Assembly (NCBI GenBank): GCA_008694505.1
Contig: VZDJ01007747.1
Location: forward strand, 7,286,399 to 7,350,398
Source: Cyanoderma ruficeps
Taxonomy: Eukaryota; Chordata; Aves; Passeriformes; Timaliidae
DNA length: 64,000 bases
Reading direction: 5' to 3'
Shown here: positions 1 to 12,810 of the stretch, in pieces
How positions within the stretch are numbered: the stretch's first letter is position 1
Layout: every line of letters starts with the position of its first letter
Program-made: the position numbers and the translations under genes
Notes under the pieces: model-generated
What the model saw: the letters and a program-made list of their open reading frames with translations, nothing else
Database searches by the model: none
What the model was told of the DNA's origin: nothing

Positions 1-1598
1 GGAAAAAAATTAGCATCTCAGTATTTTTTCTTTTTCCATGGCATCAGGAGTCTATTCTACTCCAAAAATTGTAAGACTCCATCTGTCCCTGTGAGCGGTG
101 AACTTTGGCAAAAATCACGGCACAATTATTTTCTGACTCTAATTTATAATATCAGACAGTATGGTAATTTACTTTGCTTCAGCCAGGCAGTTTAAGGTCT
201 GTGGCTCTATGGTGTGCAAAGATTCTGATATTTTCTGTGTGTATGAGACAGACATTGAATGCATTGTTTTGGACATCATACAAGTGCTGCAGTGTCTGAA
301 CATAAAATATTCTGGACTTTGATCCAGTTTGGAATGTCAGTCTTTAGGACTAGTGAGATTCAAAGCTTGTTTATTTTTTTGTTGTAGTGAAAACTTGAGA
401 CACCCAAGTGGGTCTATGGCTGTTACCATTGAACATTTACACAAGCAGCAGAACTCAACAGACAGGGTAGTGAGAAACTGGGAACTCTCTGGGGCAGGCT
501 CCCAGGGCACTGGCTATGCTACAGTGACTTGTGACTTACTGTCTCTCCATCTGTGAGACTCCAATAAAAATTAAAGTCCTCTTGACAAAGGTGTACTACC
601 AATCTCGTATCTTAATTCTTTTCTCCTTTGTGACCATGTTTCCATCACAAACGCTGCTGCCACACTTAGCTTTGCCTTTCTTAGTCCAATAAATTTCAAG
701 AATTTGTGGAAGTAGAAAGTGCTCTACTCAAGTACTGAAAGACAAAAAAGTCATTGTTATAACCTTGACCTGAATTCTTTGTTCATTCAATTCTAGTAAT
801 CTGGATGAAGTCTAGACAGTGGCTGCTGGAGTAATCAGAAAAATAGGGAGTTCATTTTACCAGAGTGCTGAAAAACTCTGACTTTTTCCATCTAGCTCGT
901 AGATCATATAATTGCTTGCTAGAAATTTATCAAAATAAAAAACAGTGTTGGTCAAATGCCACAGAGAAACTGTCCCAGTCAAAGAGCAAATGCACACAAA
1001 TCAAAAGACAATGGAAACAAATGCAGCAAACATTAGAAGAGTAGGAATCTGGTAGCCATAAGAAGATTTAGATTTTGAAATAGGCTTTCTTTAAGTCTCT
1101 TTTGGCTATGTCCTCTAACCAATTTGATAAGAGACCACTTCTGAAAGGGACTGGGATGTACAATACATATTGCCTCAGAAAACAAGGAGTTAAACATGAT
1201 GACAATGAAATTTTCATTGGTTTATTTGTAAAATAGTATCTTAAGCATCAGGTGGCTTCTCTGATCCTCTTTCAACTCAGATATATGGCATGCCTAGTAT
1301 ACAGAAAAATTCTAGATGTTGTCAGTGTGGTTGCATTATATTGCTTGGGGGCTTATCTTGTTCCAAAAGCTTGTAATTCAGACTGGTATGTTCAGAATGG
1401 CTGTAGAATTTGGGTGTCTAAATCACACTGGTGTCAGATATAAATAATTATCAGGAGTTAGATATATTGGTTTGAAGTCTGCACTCAGCTGTGAATAGAT
1501 TTATGACTTAAGAGTGCAGTTTCGTATTTTGAAAAATAGCTTTCTGATCTTAGTTCTGTATTTCAGTTCTATTTCTATGTATTTATTAGAATTGCCTA

Positions 1599-1615
1599 TT
1601 AATTAACTTAATTAA
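1599..1615. repeat. 17-bp palindrome of two TTAATTAA octamers
   Basis: Two copies of the self-complementary octamer TTAATTAA are separated by a single C, so the whole 17 bp is a palindrome around that base. Each octamer contains TAATTA, a core recognised by many homeodomain proteins. In such AT-rich DNA the pair may be chance, and no function is claimed. Confidence 0.6.
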
Positions 1616-4600
1616 ATAATGTATGACAACACTGATCTTAATGTTTTTCCTGTAAATTAAGGCATTCATTCATGAATTTGTCACATTTCAGCAAGAAGGA
1701 ACCAGTTTTCTCCTGAAGTTGTTCCAGCTAATTGGCATGAAATTGTCAAGATTCAATGCATTAGGTCTTTGTAATTTTCATTACCTTTCATGCTGCTTTT
1801 TTTTCTACTTCATAACTACAAAATCTTGTTTCCTTTTAAAAGGGTCTGAATTTAAGATGGTGTTTCTGGTATAAAGCATATAAAACCTAAAATATATATC
1901 TTTACCAGAATTAGGTTCTTACAAAATTAATCTCTTTAATTTGTATAAGATTATTTAATTGAATGACTGCTATTAATAATCAGTAACATGGATCACTTTA
2001 ATTCTATTTTCCAGGGAAATATGCTGTTATCATGGAAGCTTGTTATGGTCATATAAAGAAAATATTTAACAACTCTTTGTTTTATACTTACTGCTTTTCA
2101 TTTTTATGCAGAGAAAAAGTGAGCGAAAGAAGAATCTGAGAACTAGAATAAGAGGTGTCTGCTGACATAAGAGATAATTTTTTTCAAGGAGGTATGTCTT
2201 CTAGTTTCAATTAACTTTAATTTCAGTATCAGTTCTCTAAAGTGCTTTATTTTCTAATGTCAAAAGGGGTTAATGAACAGTAATTTCACTAAAGTTAATT
2301 GCTCTTTTGTACAGTTTTTTGAACACTTTCATACAAAAGAATTCAGGATGAGTCCCTGCACTTAGCAGGTAAAAGGGCAGAGATCGTGGTCATCATTATT
2401 TTAATTCTTGTAAATTAATTTGTCTTGAAGAATTTCTGTCTGTGCAGCATTTAGTCTGAAGCTAGTTTTAAGAGTTTCTAATTGATCTTCCTGTGAAGAC
2501 TAAAAATTACTTTTCTCTCTCTGTTTCCTAAAGAAGACTGTGTTTACTCACTTGCCATTCTCTGTGCCCACATGTAAGATGTTTTCCTACAGCTTTTTCA
2601 CTTGGTGAATGCTCTACCTCCTCGGTATGTGCTCAGTGGTAGGATGGATCACGCTGGTTTGGCAGAGAGCAGCTCCAGCTGCCCTTTCCTCCGTGCTTCT
2701 TACCCAGGCCAGTGCGGACCCCTTGGCAAGTCCTGCCTTTTTGCAAACCTTTGTTTCTCCTGCCATTTCATCAGCACAGTTTTTCATGTTTAGTTCTGCT
2801 TCGTGGATAAACATATTACATAGTTTTGGAATTGGTATTAATCCATACTTAATGTGGTTAGCAGCATAGAAGTGCACATATAGCCACAATTGATGAATAT
2901 TTCTGATTAAGGCTGTTTTTAATCAATTAACGTGCTTTCAAGGTATTCTACACAGCTGCTTTAGATTCGTAATTTTACTTATAAGTAAAACCAATCCCAG
3001 TTTTGAACCAGGAAGCTTTTTCCTTGGGAAACAGCACTGAAAGTAAAGGCCTATAAAAACTCATCTCCATTGTTTTTGCCCATGTAAATAACAAATAATG
3101 CTGGATGAACTCTGTTTTTAAGACACTGAGAATCCTGTTATGCCTATGTGGTATAAGCCAAAACAAAGTAACATTATTGCAATTGAGGCAGTGATAAAGA
3201 ATCTGAAAATGGCAAAGATGAAAAGCCCATCAAGCTGCATAACTTTTCTGTCATTCTCTGGAAACATATGTATAATATTTCTGCCTGTGTGATTGTATTT
3301 CTTTATGTGTGACTGTGTATATACATGAATATTTGTATGTGTGCAAGTGTACTAAATATCCTACAATTCAGGGTTTTCTTTCCCTTTTACTTACCCAGGA
3401 CTTTCAGATTATTTTATCCATTTTCTTGCCTCAGTTTCAAAAGATCCACTTCTTGCTCTTTTAATAACTGCTGGCAGAACAAAGCTTCACTGAGAACATA
3501 AAAGTGCCATCAAATAATCCAAAAGAAAGAAGAAATCAGAATAACTTTAGAATAGCTCTACATATGTGTGGTTGCAAAAGTGTTTCTCAGGTAAGCAGTT
3601 CTTTTGCTGTTGTTAATTCTTGGTGGTCTCTGTGCATAAATTCGAGCTACATCGACTAAGCCCACATTCACTTACGGTTCACTTTGGTCAGAACTCTGGA
3701 TTTAAGTTGTCTTAGAGAGACCACATGGCACCTAATCCAGATAACAATCCAGGAGAAAAAAAAGCTACAAAATGTAAAAACTTGAGCAAATATTAGGTCA
3801 TAAATGGTTTGCACTATCTCACTATATTGGGAATAATTTCTTCTGACAATCAATGTTTTTTGCTAGATAAAATAATCTAGGAAACAGGAATGGCATTAGA
3901 ATTTATTTTGCTTCTAAAATGCAATAGATTACTAACAAGAACAAGTTTGGTAAACAGATTAAGTTATTCCTGTGACAGCATAGGCAATGTGCATTTGAAT
4001 GAAAGCCAAATTGCTGGGTACTGGAAATATAACATTTACCTTTCTCCTCAAAGTGAATTGAATCAAAGTTTTATACAGCCTTGCTAACTTTTCCATTAAT
4101 GTTGTGTAAATCAGATTCATGTCTAGAAATGCTTGTTTGCTTTAGTGATGTATGATTTTGTAATTAATATTATAAAAATTAAAGACTTGTAACATATCCT
4201 AATTGAAGGAATTACCTTGTAGACATTATTGCCTCCTTGGCTAGTGTTTAAAACCTGATTAAAAAAAATCCAAAACCACTCTTTTAGAAATATTTTTGTG
4301 CTATATTTGCACTTTAAAAAAATTTAAAAAACATTTTTTTTCTAAATCTTCAAAATATTACATTTCTGCTTCTAATTGTTATAGGAATTTATTACAGAAA
4401 CAAAAAGTAAGCCTTGAGTTTTTGTTTATCATAATGGAAGTTTATAATGAAAATGTTATATATAAACTTGGAAAAGTCTGAAGAGGATTTGTACAGGACT
4501 GAGGCTTTTTTCCTGTTTAAATGAGGTTACAAAATCAGAGCAGAGATAAAGAATTTTTAATATTATAAACTACTTAATCCTGGAGTTCATAAAGTCGCTT

Positions 4601-5009
4601 GAGTCAAAACACTATATTTGAAAGACTATAGCCTGGGAAACTAATACAAAGAGTCACACAAAGGCAGAAGGAAATTAACTAGAAACATCAAAAGGCCTCA
4701 GAAAAAGACATTGACATGGGACCAGTAAAAGAGCATAGGATAGCCATGGTTTATTACTAATGAATGCTGCAGAAAATATAAATTTGGCAACATTTAGGCA
4801 GTTGCACAGGGACAAAAGAAGCCTTCCATATTTGTGTAGCTCCAGAAAGAATCTGATTTCTCACTTGACTATTAGAATAATGCATTCATTGCCATGAGGT
4901 ATTAGTAAAACTACAATTTTACTGGGGGAGAAGAGGTAAATGTGTTTGTGTGGTAAAGTTAAGCACAGTTACAATTTCTGGATAGGCTGGAAACACTTCC
5001 TTGTGGTTC

Positions 5010-5048
5010 AAGACAATAAGGCAAATATTTTTAAAGAAATATTGTCTT
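5010..5048. repeat. Inverted repeat, 9-bp arms
   Basis: The left arm AAGACAATA (5010-5018) is perfectly complementary to the right arm TATTGTCTT (5040-5048), with a 21-base AT-rich loop that can itself fold partly (AATATTT/AAATATT). Arms of this length occur by chance in 64 kb of AT-rich DNA. Confidence 0.5.
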
Positions 5049-6056
5049 AAGAAGTTACCATGTTCTTATCCAGTATTAATAAATCTTGTGCTTCTTTTTC
5101 TACACTCAGTATTGAGTACTGTTGAAGACAGACCACCAGATTAGAAAGTCAATGTTGCTAATCTATCCTTAATGTGCCCATTATGCAGCTATTTTCTGCT
5201 AAGACATTTATGTTGTTACATGGAAACCAGTCTTGATTATAATCTAGAACACAGAAGAAGGGGAAAAGAAAACCAAAGAAAGATTTCCTTCATATGATTG
5301 TACAAACTGTATATGCTTATTTATTAATTTTACATGTTTCTCCTTCAAAGAGGATTGTGGAAGAAATTGCTTTAGTATTTTAGGTGGTTTACTTTTACTG
5401 ATCCTGGTAAGGTCCATTAAATGCTAGAAAAAAATCAACCTGATTCATTAGGTTAAATTTCTGTAAATGTAATTAAATCTTGTCCTAGATTTGTTCATGT
5501 ATCAGTAAACTAATTCCATTTAGTCAAACATTTGCTTTGAGTCTGAATAGAATTAAATTAATTTCCCTAGCTGTGAACTATAGGAAAGCAACAAATAGTC
5601 AATTGTTCAAGCACTGAGATTATTGACTTGAAAAGCAGAGTTACAGCGGAAATGTTGATATATTCGGGAAAAGGAGTCATTAGAAGAATTACATTTAATT
5701 TCAGGAACACTTAATTTTTGGTTTAATATAACAAAGTAGTAGAATAAAAGAATTCTTAGCCAAGGTTTAGTTCCTTCTGCTTCTTGGGGTTTTTATTATA
5801 AAAACTTGAGTTTTCTCCTCAAATTCCACGTTATGGTTGATGGGGTGAGACTAAGATGAATCAGAATTTGAGAGAACAAAGGCATCCCTTTTTGCCACTG
5901 TATGAGTGGAAAAATTTAAATGGAAGGTATCTGAGAGGACTGGGACAAGTACTGTTGCCTACACAGGGGAAAGGTTTCAAGTAGCTGTCATATGAATGTT
6001 CAAAGGTCTTGACTCACAAAGGGTTTATGAATGGAGAAGAACAAATAGAAATATTT

Positions 6057-6085
6057 GGAACAGGTTTTGAGCACAATCCTGTTCC
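6057..6085. repeat. Inverted repeat, 8-bp arms
   Basis: GGAACAGG (6057-6064) and CCTGTTCC (6078-6085) are perfect complements separated by 13 bases. This lies about 180 bp before a stronger hairpin at 6264-6291. The arms are short enough to be chance. Confidence 0.5.
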
Positions 6086-6263
6086 ATTTTCATTAAAGGT
6101 TTTCATCTGGAACAGGAACAAGACAAGTTATATCTACAGTCTCCTGTTCTCCTTCTGCTCTGAGCCAAGAAGAGGAGCCAGTGCAAGCCCAGTGCAGAGC
6201 TGAGCTTGCCCTGTAGTTGCTTCCCAGGGGCACGAGCTCAGCACTGCTGGGTGGGTGGGTCCC

Positions 6264-6291
6264 AACTCTACTGACAATATTCAGTAGAGTT
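6264..6291. repeat. Perfect hairpin, 11-bp stem with 6-base loop
   Basis: The left arm AACTCTACTGA (6264-6274) and right arm TCAGTAGAGTT (6281-6291) are exact reverse complements, and the loop is CAATAT. The stem is mixed in composition rather than simple AT, which makes it one of the better hairpins in the window. There is no T-run or other feature to suggest a specific RNA class. For 64 kb of this composition, about one perfect 11-bp short-loop hairpin is expected by chance. Confidence 0.75.
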
Positions 6292-8640
6292 TCTGTCTAG
6301 GACTGAGTGAGCTGGATAAAGGTGAAAGGATGCACTGTACAGAAATGTGAGAGAAGGTCGTGTCTGATTTCATGATTAAGGCATTCATTAAGAGATGAGG
6401 GTTCTAGAGCCATTTTCATTATTGATATAATGTTGTAAAAAGAGACTGAGAACATAATCTTCATCTGAGTACCCTGCATTTGTAAAAGCCTGAACTCAGG
6501 TACTTCTCCTCTGCATGAACTAACTCTTGAGGTTCTGTGGCAGCCATTCTCCTTCTAGCAATGTTATGGATCTCAGCCCTCTATTCTATTGATATGCCTA
6601 CAAGTGAGTTAGAAGCTAAAACAATCAGGGAATGATTCAGAAATTATTAATCCTGATATGATCTGAGGTGATTTTTTTTAAACTACTGCACCAAAAAGCA
6701 ATTTTTCATACAGCCATATTTTAGTTAAGTGCAAAGAATATCTGACTAAGTTTCTGAACTAGAGGAACACTTATTCTCCCTGAGTCTCTGATCTGAACCC
6801 TTTAAGATTTAATCATAATTTTCTATTACTTTGAGTAAAAGGGATACACCTGTGTATGCTAGACATGAATAGAGAACTCATTTTCAAAATGCAAATCCTA
6901 CATCCTCACTCAATTTATCTTTAAACTACTTTATTAGTGGTATCCTCAGGCTGGCTCCTTCACATTTCAAGTTTTTGTATATATGAGAGGTTTAATATTC
7001 ACAGCACCCATTCAGCTAAATACAATGACAGAAAGACTGCCAGCATCACCACTATTGTTCAGTTCTGTGCACATTTACTTGCAAAAAATCATAGAATAAA
7101 ATATGGGGGGACACTGCAGTACTAAACTCTATGTGTGTAATGTTTACAGGGAACCTTGTAAGCAAGATTAACTGCAGAACAATGTCCAGTTTAGATCATC
7201 ATATAAAACACTTAGAAGCCGGTGAAGATCTGGCTGATATGCAGAATCACTGGCAGATTAAACAGAAGTGGGGAAAAAAAAGAGTATGTTCATCAGAACA
7301 CGTTGTCTTTTGGCACCTCCTAACCGGATCATCACACAGGTACTGAAAGTCTTACTTGAAATGGTAATTTAAAGAAAATGCTGGAACAAATTTTTACTTA
7401 TGAAAGTTAAAAGCTGTAACTGATTTTGAAGTACAGTAAATCATACTTGTAGAATTCATACAAGGTTTAGAGTCTGTCAGTTTATTTGAATCAGTACTAT
7501 ATAAGTCATACTTATTTAAGCTGCATAATTTATGATACAAAAAGTAAATAGTTGATTCACACCTGGATGAAAAAATGCATGTAAAATTGATATCCATAAA
7601 GGAAAAAAAAATTACTATTGTATGTCAATTTACATTGGTCACTGCTTTGTTTTCTAGACACAAATTCAATTTTATATATTACAACATAAATTCATAAGAA
7701 TAAAAGACTTTTCTTTTACCAGAACCGGCCATCCAGTTCAGCCTGTAAGTATATTTCATTTATTTTGGCTACAGTACCCTATTTTTTCACCCTACAGGTC
7801 TTAGGACAGCACTCTTGAGAAGCTGTTTCTTTATAGTTTAACTGGTGACTACAGTGTTAATAGGCTTAATCTGTATCAGCTAAAAATTATTTTTTTCCCA
7901 TTTGGTATGGATTAAAACAGTCTATTAGTGTAAAAAAAGTGGTATGAAGAAAATCAAATTCTAGAAGGAAAGCCAGTATCCTCTACCAATTTTAGTAATT
8001 TACATTCTGTTTGTTTTTTCTGTTTTAGTAAAGCAGAGTAGTATGCCAATTATTCTTGTTCAGAAAAAAAAAAAATCCTTTCAGGAAGACTTGAAAAGCC
8101 ACAAGAAATATAGAAACCAAGCCAGAAAGGACAGAATGACAGAAAAAACAAAACAGAACTCTAGTAGCCTGAGAACAGAATGTGTGAAGGAGGCTATAAG
8201 GTGAAAGATGTAGCTGAGGCTGTAAGTACTGTAGAGAGTCTGCTGAAGTTAACTTTGCATAAAATATGCAGCAAATATAAAATGGAAAAAAAAATATAGC
8301 TAAGAAAGGGTCATCTTAGAATCTGTTTAGCAAATTCTGGGACCGAGCAACTAAATGAAAACAGCATTAAAGTGATGTGGGCTACAAGAAATGTCATTGC
8401 AAAAGAAATCCTACCCTCCATCTACTCTACTATTCTGTTTTTAGCAGTGACTCTCAATGCCATAATCTGTTTTAAAGAAAGCTGGAAGAAGACGTGCTAA
8501 GCAATTATAAAATCTGCCCTGAGGAAAAGGTTTTTTTCTTCAACCCATCAGTTAGAGGCTTGTTTATGCCTTTAGGCATGATTTTTATTATTCCTTCCAA
8601 ATTATTTTATTTAATAAGATTTATCATTTTTATAAGATAA

Positions 8641-8677
8641 TAATAGTAATAATAATAATAGTTATTGTTATTATTAA
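8641..8677. repeat. (TAA)n / (TTA)n inverted simple repeat
   Basis: A run of TAA units switches at 8661/8662 into TTA-type units (TTATTGTTATTATTA), so the two halves are nearly complementary. TAATAATAA at 8647-8655 pairs exactly with TTATTATTA at 8668-8676, and the interior pairs with one wobble. It is a microsatellite with hairpin or cruciform potential, probably polymorphic. Confidence 0.75.
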
Positions 8678-11355
8678 TCCTGACCCTCTGGAAGCCAAGG
8701 ATGTCTGAAATGATAAATTCCACCATATAGTTGGTTATTTATGTGACAGAAATATACTTTACGACTTTAAAGGGCAGCTGGAATAAGTTTGTACTTCCAA
8801 AGACTTACTGAGGTCATCACTGACAAAACAGAAAGGTGAGAAGAATTAAAAAGGCAAATGGTATTTAAGGGAAGAAATGAGATGGAATGAAAATAGATAA
8901 AACAACAGGAGCTTCAGCAGACAGTTATCATTCACATAGTCCTCGTGACTGCCAAAAGTAAATGTGATAGAAATTAACTATAACCAGTTGTTACTTAAAA
9001 TTGTTTAAATTGCATTTACCCAAAATTTCTAAAGGTCAGCAAGACTACCTATTCACCTAAGTTCATTTATACATCCAAGTCTTTGTAAACTGCAGTAGTA
9101 TGTACAATGAAAATACCCCTATAAAGAGACATTTATGAAGATTTTCTTTTTCTACTGCTTTCGGAAACAATATTCAAGACAATTCAAAATAGATACTACA
9201 GTGCCGATTAGGCCCTAAGGATTAAATAAAGCCTCACAAATTCTCATTTGAAAAAAATACAATATGCAAGTATTTGTGTTTCCCTTTCAATACCTGTACT
9301 CTTTGGAGGTACTTGGGTTTTTGTAGTAGACAAGAAATGCTCATATTTTCTACTTATAAAATGAACAATATGATTAATAGATAACATAAAATATGTGTGT
9401 AAAGAACAGAAACCTTTAGGTAAGTATCAAGTCTCACGGGAGTTCTGGAGAAAAAACCAAAACAATGTAAGGCCAAGTAATTCTATGGTGACCCACACCC
9501 ATCTAATATATTCTGAAATACATATTGATTACAGAAATCCCTCCTCGCCCAAATCTTCTGCATCTGTAAAAAGCAAAGTGAGAGAAAGAGCAGGTCAGAA
9601 GAGGGTGGATGCTAAAGACAGATCAGAGGAAACAATAATGCAATGACAAATAAAGGTCTTGGCTGTGGCGTTTAACCACAGAACTACAGTGGATGTAATG
9701 AAAAGCTCTCTTGCTTCTGGTGATGCTTAGGGAGCAATTATATAAAGATAACCTTCTTGAGTTCCTGATGCCAAAGAGCTCTGCTGCTGATGGCAGTCTT
9801 TTAAATAGCCTGTGTGGCCTCCAAGCTAGTGACCTAAGAAGAAAAGCTGCTATTTTGCCTTTTTTCCACTTTCTGCTGCACTGCCCATCCCCTGGCTCCT
9901 CAAAGAAGTCCTTCCTTTATTCTCAAAACCCCATTCGAGATATAAATAACTATCACAGGAGATACTTAGAGGAAGAAGGGCTAAGAGAAAGTTAAAATAT
10001 CAAGTCACTCTGCATCCTTCCCTCTCAGCTCCCACCTTATCCAGTACTTCATGATCAGAGATACTGCCAATTCTCTTTGCCATTCTATTTTTTTTTCCTA
10101 TGACAAAATCAGGACTGAAAACTGGCTGGTAAGATCTTGTAGTTTAAGGTCTTGTGATAGGTGAAGGACTCGCTTGTAAACTGATCCTTATTCCATTTTT
10201 ACTTACCCTGGTAACAAATAGTACTGAAATGTGTGTAATATGGGTTCTTTTGTGCCAATTTCTTAATTTTCTATTTTTCACTCTAATGACTTGAGCAGAC
10301 ATTTTCTGCTGATTACATGACAGAATGGATAATTTGCCATTTTCTTTGTTTGTATAAAATTTTGAAGAACTTCAGCAAGCAGGTAACATTTTATTCCTTT
10401 AATTGTAGTGCTCAGTTAACTTGTTATATTAATGGTTTCAATTATAATAGATGTTAATATGGTCTAAGCCTTGTAATGGGTAGACTTTTCTGGTTTACCT
10501 CATGTTTTATACAGCACTGAGTTTCACTCTATGAGGCAGATTTGCCAGAAATGGTTTAACTATGCAAGCAGTGAAAGTGAACAAGACAGACTACATTCTA
10601 AGTATGATAGATGTCCAATCATGAGCTGATGGCTATTAACGTCAGCATGCATTGAAGCAAGTTCATTTCTAATCTTGAGACCTCTTTGGCACCTGCATCT
10701 AATTATACCTTTAAGACCCACTTGCAATCAACCCTGTTCTCATAAACATAGGGAGAATACCTTAGTTCAATACAGAACTATACAGGAGGAGGTCAGGACT
10801 TTTTCTCACCACATGTACCAGCTTTTATCATCCTGCAATATGCATTTCTCCTATTTGTTTGCAACTGACATATGCAGGTTTTCATGCATATCTGGATTTC
10901 TTGATGCACCAGAATATATATTTTTTCCCTGGGTAGGTTGCCTACATTTTTATTTTGAATAAAACTGAGTAAAATTTCAGTCAAGCTTGCCCTGAAATGT
11001 CAGAGAAAGTTAGATAAATTGGGGAACTTTGAAACACATTTGTGCTTCCCATATATTGCAGCCTCCCAGCTCAGGTGTGGGAACTGACCTCTTGCTGACT
11101 GGCTGTAACTCATCTGGCCAATGTAATAATATGGTGGTTTAGGGTTGAAGAGGTCTGGAATATTGTAAAGCAATCAGGTCTACTTGCAATGAAATTTCTT
11201 ATAAGCTTTCAAAAGAATGCAGAATTTTTTCCTTGGACAATGTGTGCATATAACACAGAATGGATGACAAGAATATTTTTCAGGTAAGGCATGGATTTGC
11301 AGAACTACAAATGCAAATGCAATCTCATTTTCCAGAGTGGATGAAAGGGATTTAG

Positions 11356-11396
11356 ACTGAAAAAATGTGCAGGGCCTGCACTGAGAAAATGTGCAG
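11356..11396 (+). repeat. Tandem duplication, 24-bp period, two copies
   Basis: The 17-base block ACTGAAAAAATGTGCAG at 11356-11372 recurs at 11380-11396 with a single change (GAG for GAA), a spacing of exactly 24 bp. Between the cores lies a near-palindrome, GTGCAGG-G-CCTGCAC (about 11367-11381). It looks like a small local duplication. Confidence 0.7.
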
Positions 11397-12662
11397 TGGG
11401 CAGTGTCACTCAATGGTAAGTCAATGTAACCTTTTTTTTTTGCAAAATTACAGCAGGATGCTTTGGTGTGTAGTCCACTTTCATATGTAAGAGCCTCTTC
11501 TAGTTCCTTGCCCTTCCAGTCTACTTGGGTGTTGTTGCTTCTGTGGGGGAGGTGTGGCCCTCCTTAACAGAAGTGATGATATCAATTGCTGTGCTTGTAT
11601 CAGCTCTCTGAGAAAAGGGCATTACTCTCATCCCACCATGTTGTGGGTTTCACCACTTACATGTGGATTACCAAGCTTTTTCCTCTACTTTTCCTAAAGA
11701 GACCAATAACAGTGCCTCATATTTTTTTCGCTGCTCACATTCTCTACTGAAGTTGCAGAACTTACATATTAACCCTTGATTAAATCAAGCTGTATTGAAC
11801 CAATCGGGGATTTTGTCTCCAAACCAGCAGCCTGTTACCACTGTAAACATGAATGCTCTTAGGGATTACTTTCCTTACTAGCTTAATAAGAAAGGTGTTT
11901 CTGAACTTCATTAAAATAATTTTCAGTCAATTTTCAACAAATGCCAGAAATTTTTAAATTGTTATAAATATGGCACATGGTGGCCATAAAAACTTACACA
12001 TCTCCAGCAGCAGGACTCAGCCTTCCTTGAAATACTGATTTGGAGACTGTGAGTGAGATGTTGTGATTGCAGTAAAAATTGAATTCTGCTTGGGTTTAAG
12101 ACTGTGTCAATAGCAATGTCTGTAAAGTGCTGCTTATTATGCTACCATCAGCTGCCACTTTGCAGAATACTATTATAGAGTGATATTTACTATAAGAAAA
12201 TATTCTCAGGAAGCAGGGTAAGCTGCAAAATAAAATCAATGAGAGCTCAATTTCTTTAGATGAGTCCAGTTTTGAGATGCAATTGTATCTGTTTTCACTG
12301 GAATTAGCTGTGGACAGGGAGCATTCACTGTATATGGTTGTGCCTTAGGATATTGTACAATAAAATACAGTTGGGCTGGAATGCATGAGAATATTGGTAC
12401 AATGCTTAAACAGATAATAACATTTGCAGATCTGTTGGGACTATGGTTTTAGGTGCTGTATTTGTTTCATCTGTGCAGTAATTTTTGACCACTAGATGGG
12501 ACTGTGCAACTTCATGCAATTGTATTGACAACATTTGAAAGGTTTTTACTTGCAATTAATACTTTTCTTTCCCCTGCTGGCAGAGGGCTTTGTCCCCAGC
12601 CTTTGAAAAGGATGAAACTAGCAGAACCTCTTGTAAACAAGGATCTGTCTAATTCAAGTAAG

Positions 12663-12698
12663 AACAAAAAAACCCAAAAAACCAAAACCCACCAAACA
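12663..12698 (+). repeat. A/C-rich low-complexity tract
   Basis: About 36 bases are composed almost only of A and C, in the pattern AAAAACCC / AAACC. Similar tracts recur at 14938, 16520, 47045 and 61317, and as the complementary G/T form at 16727 and 24736. No coding meaning is apparent. Confidence 0.75.
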
Positions 12699-12790
12699 TT
12701 ATAGTCCATCCAAAGATCTATAAAATAATGCAGCCTGTATTAAAAACCAGTTTTAAAGTTGCAAGAAATCATCTTATCATCTTGATTCTT

Positions 12791-12810
12791 CACTACTACT
12801 ACTACTACTA
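12791..12810 (+). repeat. (ACT)6 microsatellite
   Basis: Six perfect ACT units are at 12792-12809, with one flanking base continuing the pattern on each side. This is a short trinucleotide repeat in non-coding sequence. Confidence 0.9.

Larger units (their letters stand above)
1..6000. other. AT-rich non-coding stretch, no gene recognised
   Basis: I see no recognisable coding exon or RNA gene here. The sequence is AT-rich and unique-looking, with short T and A runs and a TG-rich low-complexity patch around 3285-3350. A modestly GC-richer patch lies at about 2600-2790, where short open frames overlap on both strands without resembling any known protein. Two exon-like segments with plausible splice sites (2112-2191 and 3478-3590) are discussed as findings only. 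Intergenic sequence and a long intron cannot be told apart from the sequence alone. Confidence 0.6.
6001..12650. other. AT-rich non-coding stretch, no gene recognised
   Basis: No gene or RNA was recognised. The segment holds two hairpins at 6.06 and 6.26 kb, a TAA/TTA inverted simple repeat at 8.65 kb, a 24-bp tandem duplication at 11.36 kb, and scattered strong donor-like GTAAG sites (9420, 11284 and 11416). Short frames of 60-95 codons, for example at 9711-9995 and 10675-10962, match nothing I know and have no exon-like flanks that I can defend. Confidence 0.6.

Noticed and set aside
7087..7100. ATCATAGAAT as a CR1 3' end
   Set aside because: The 10-bp match is not followed by the expected GGTTGGAA-type sequence, so it is chance.
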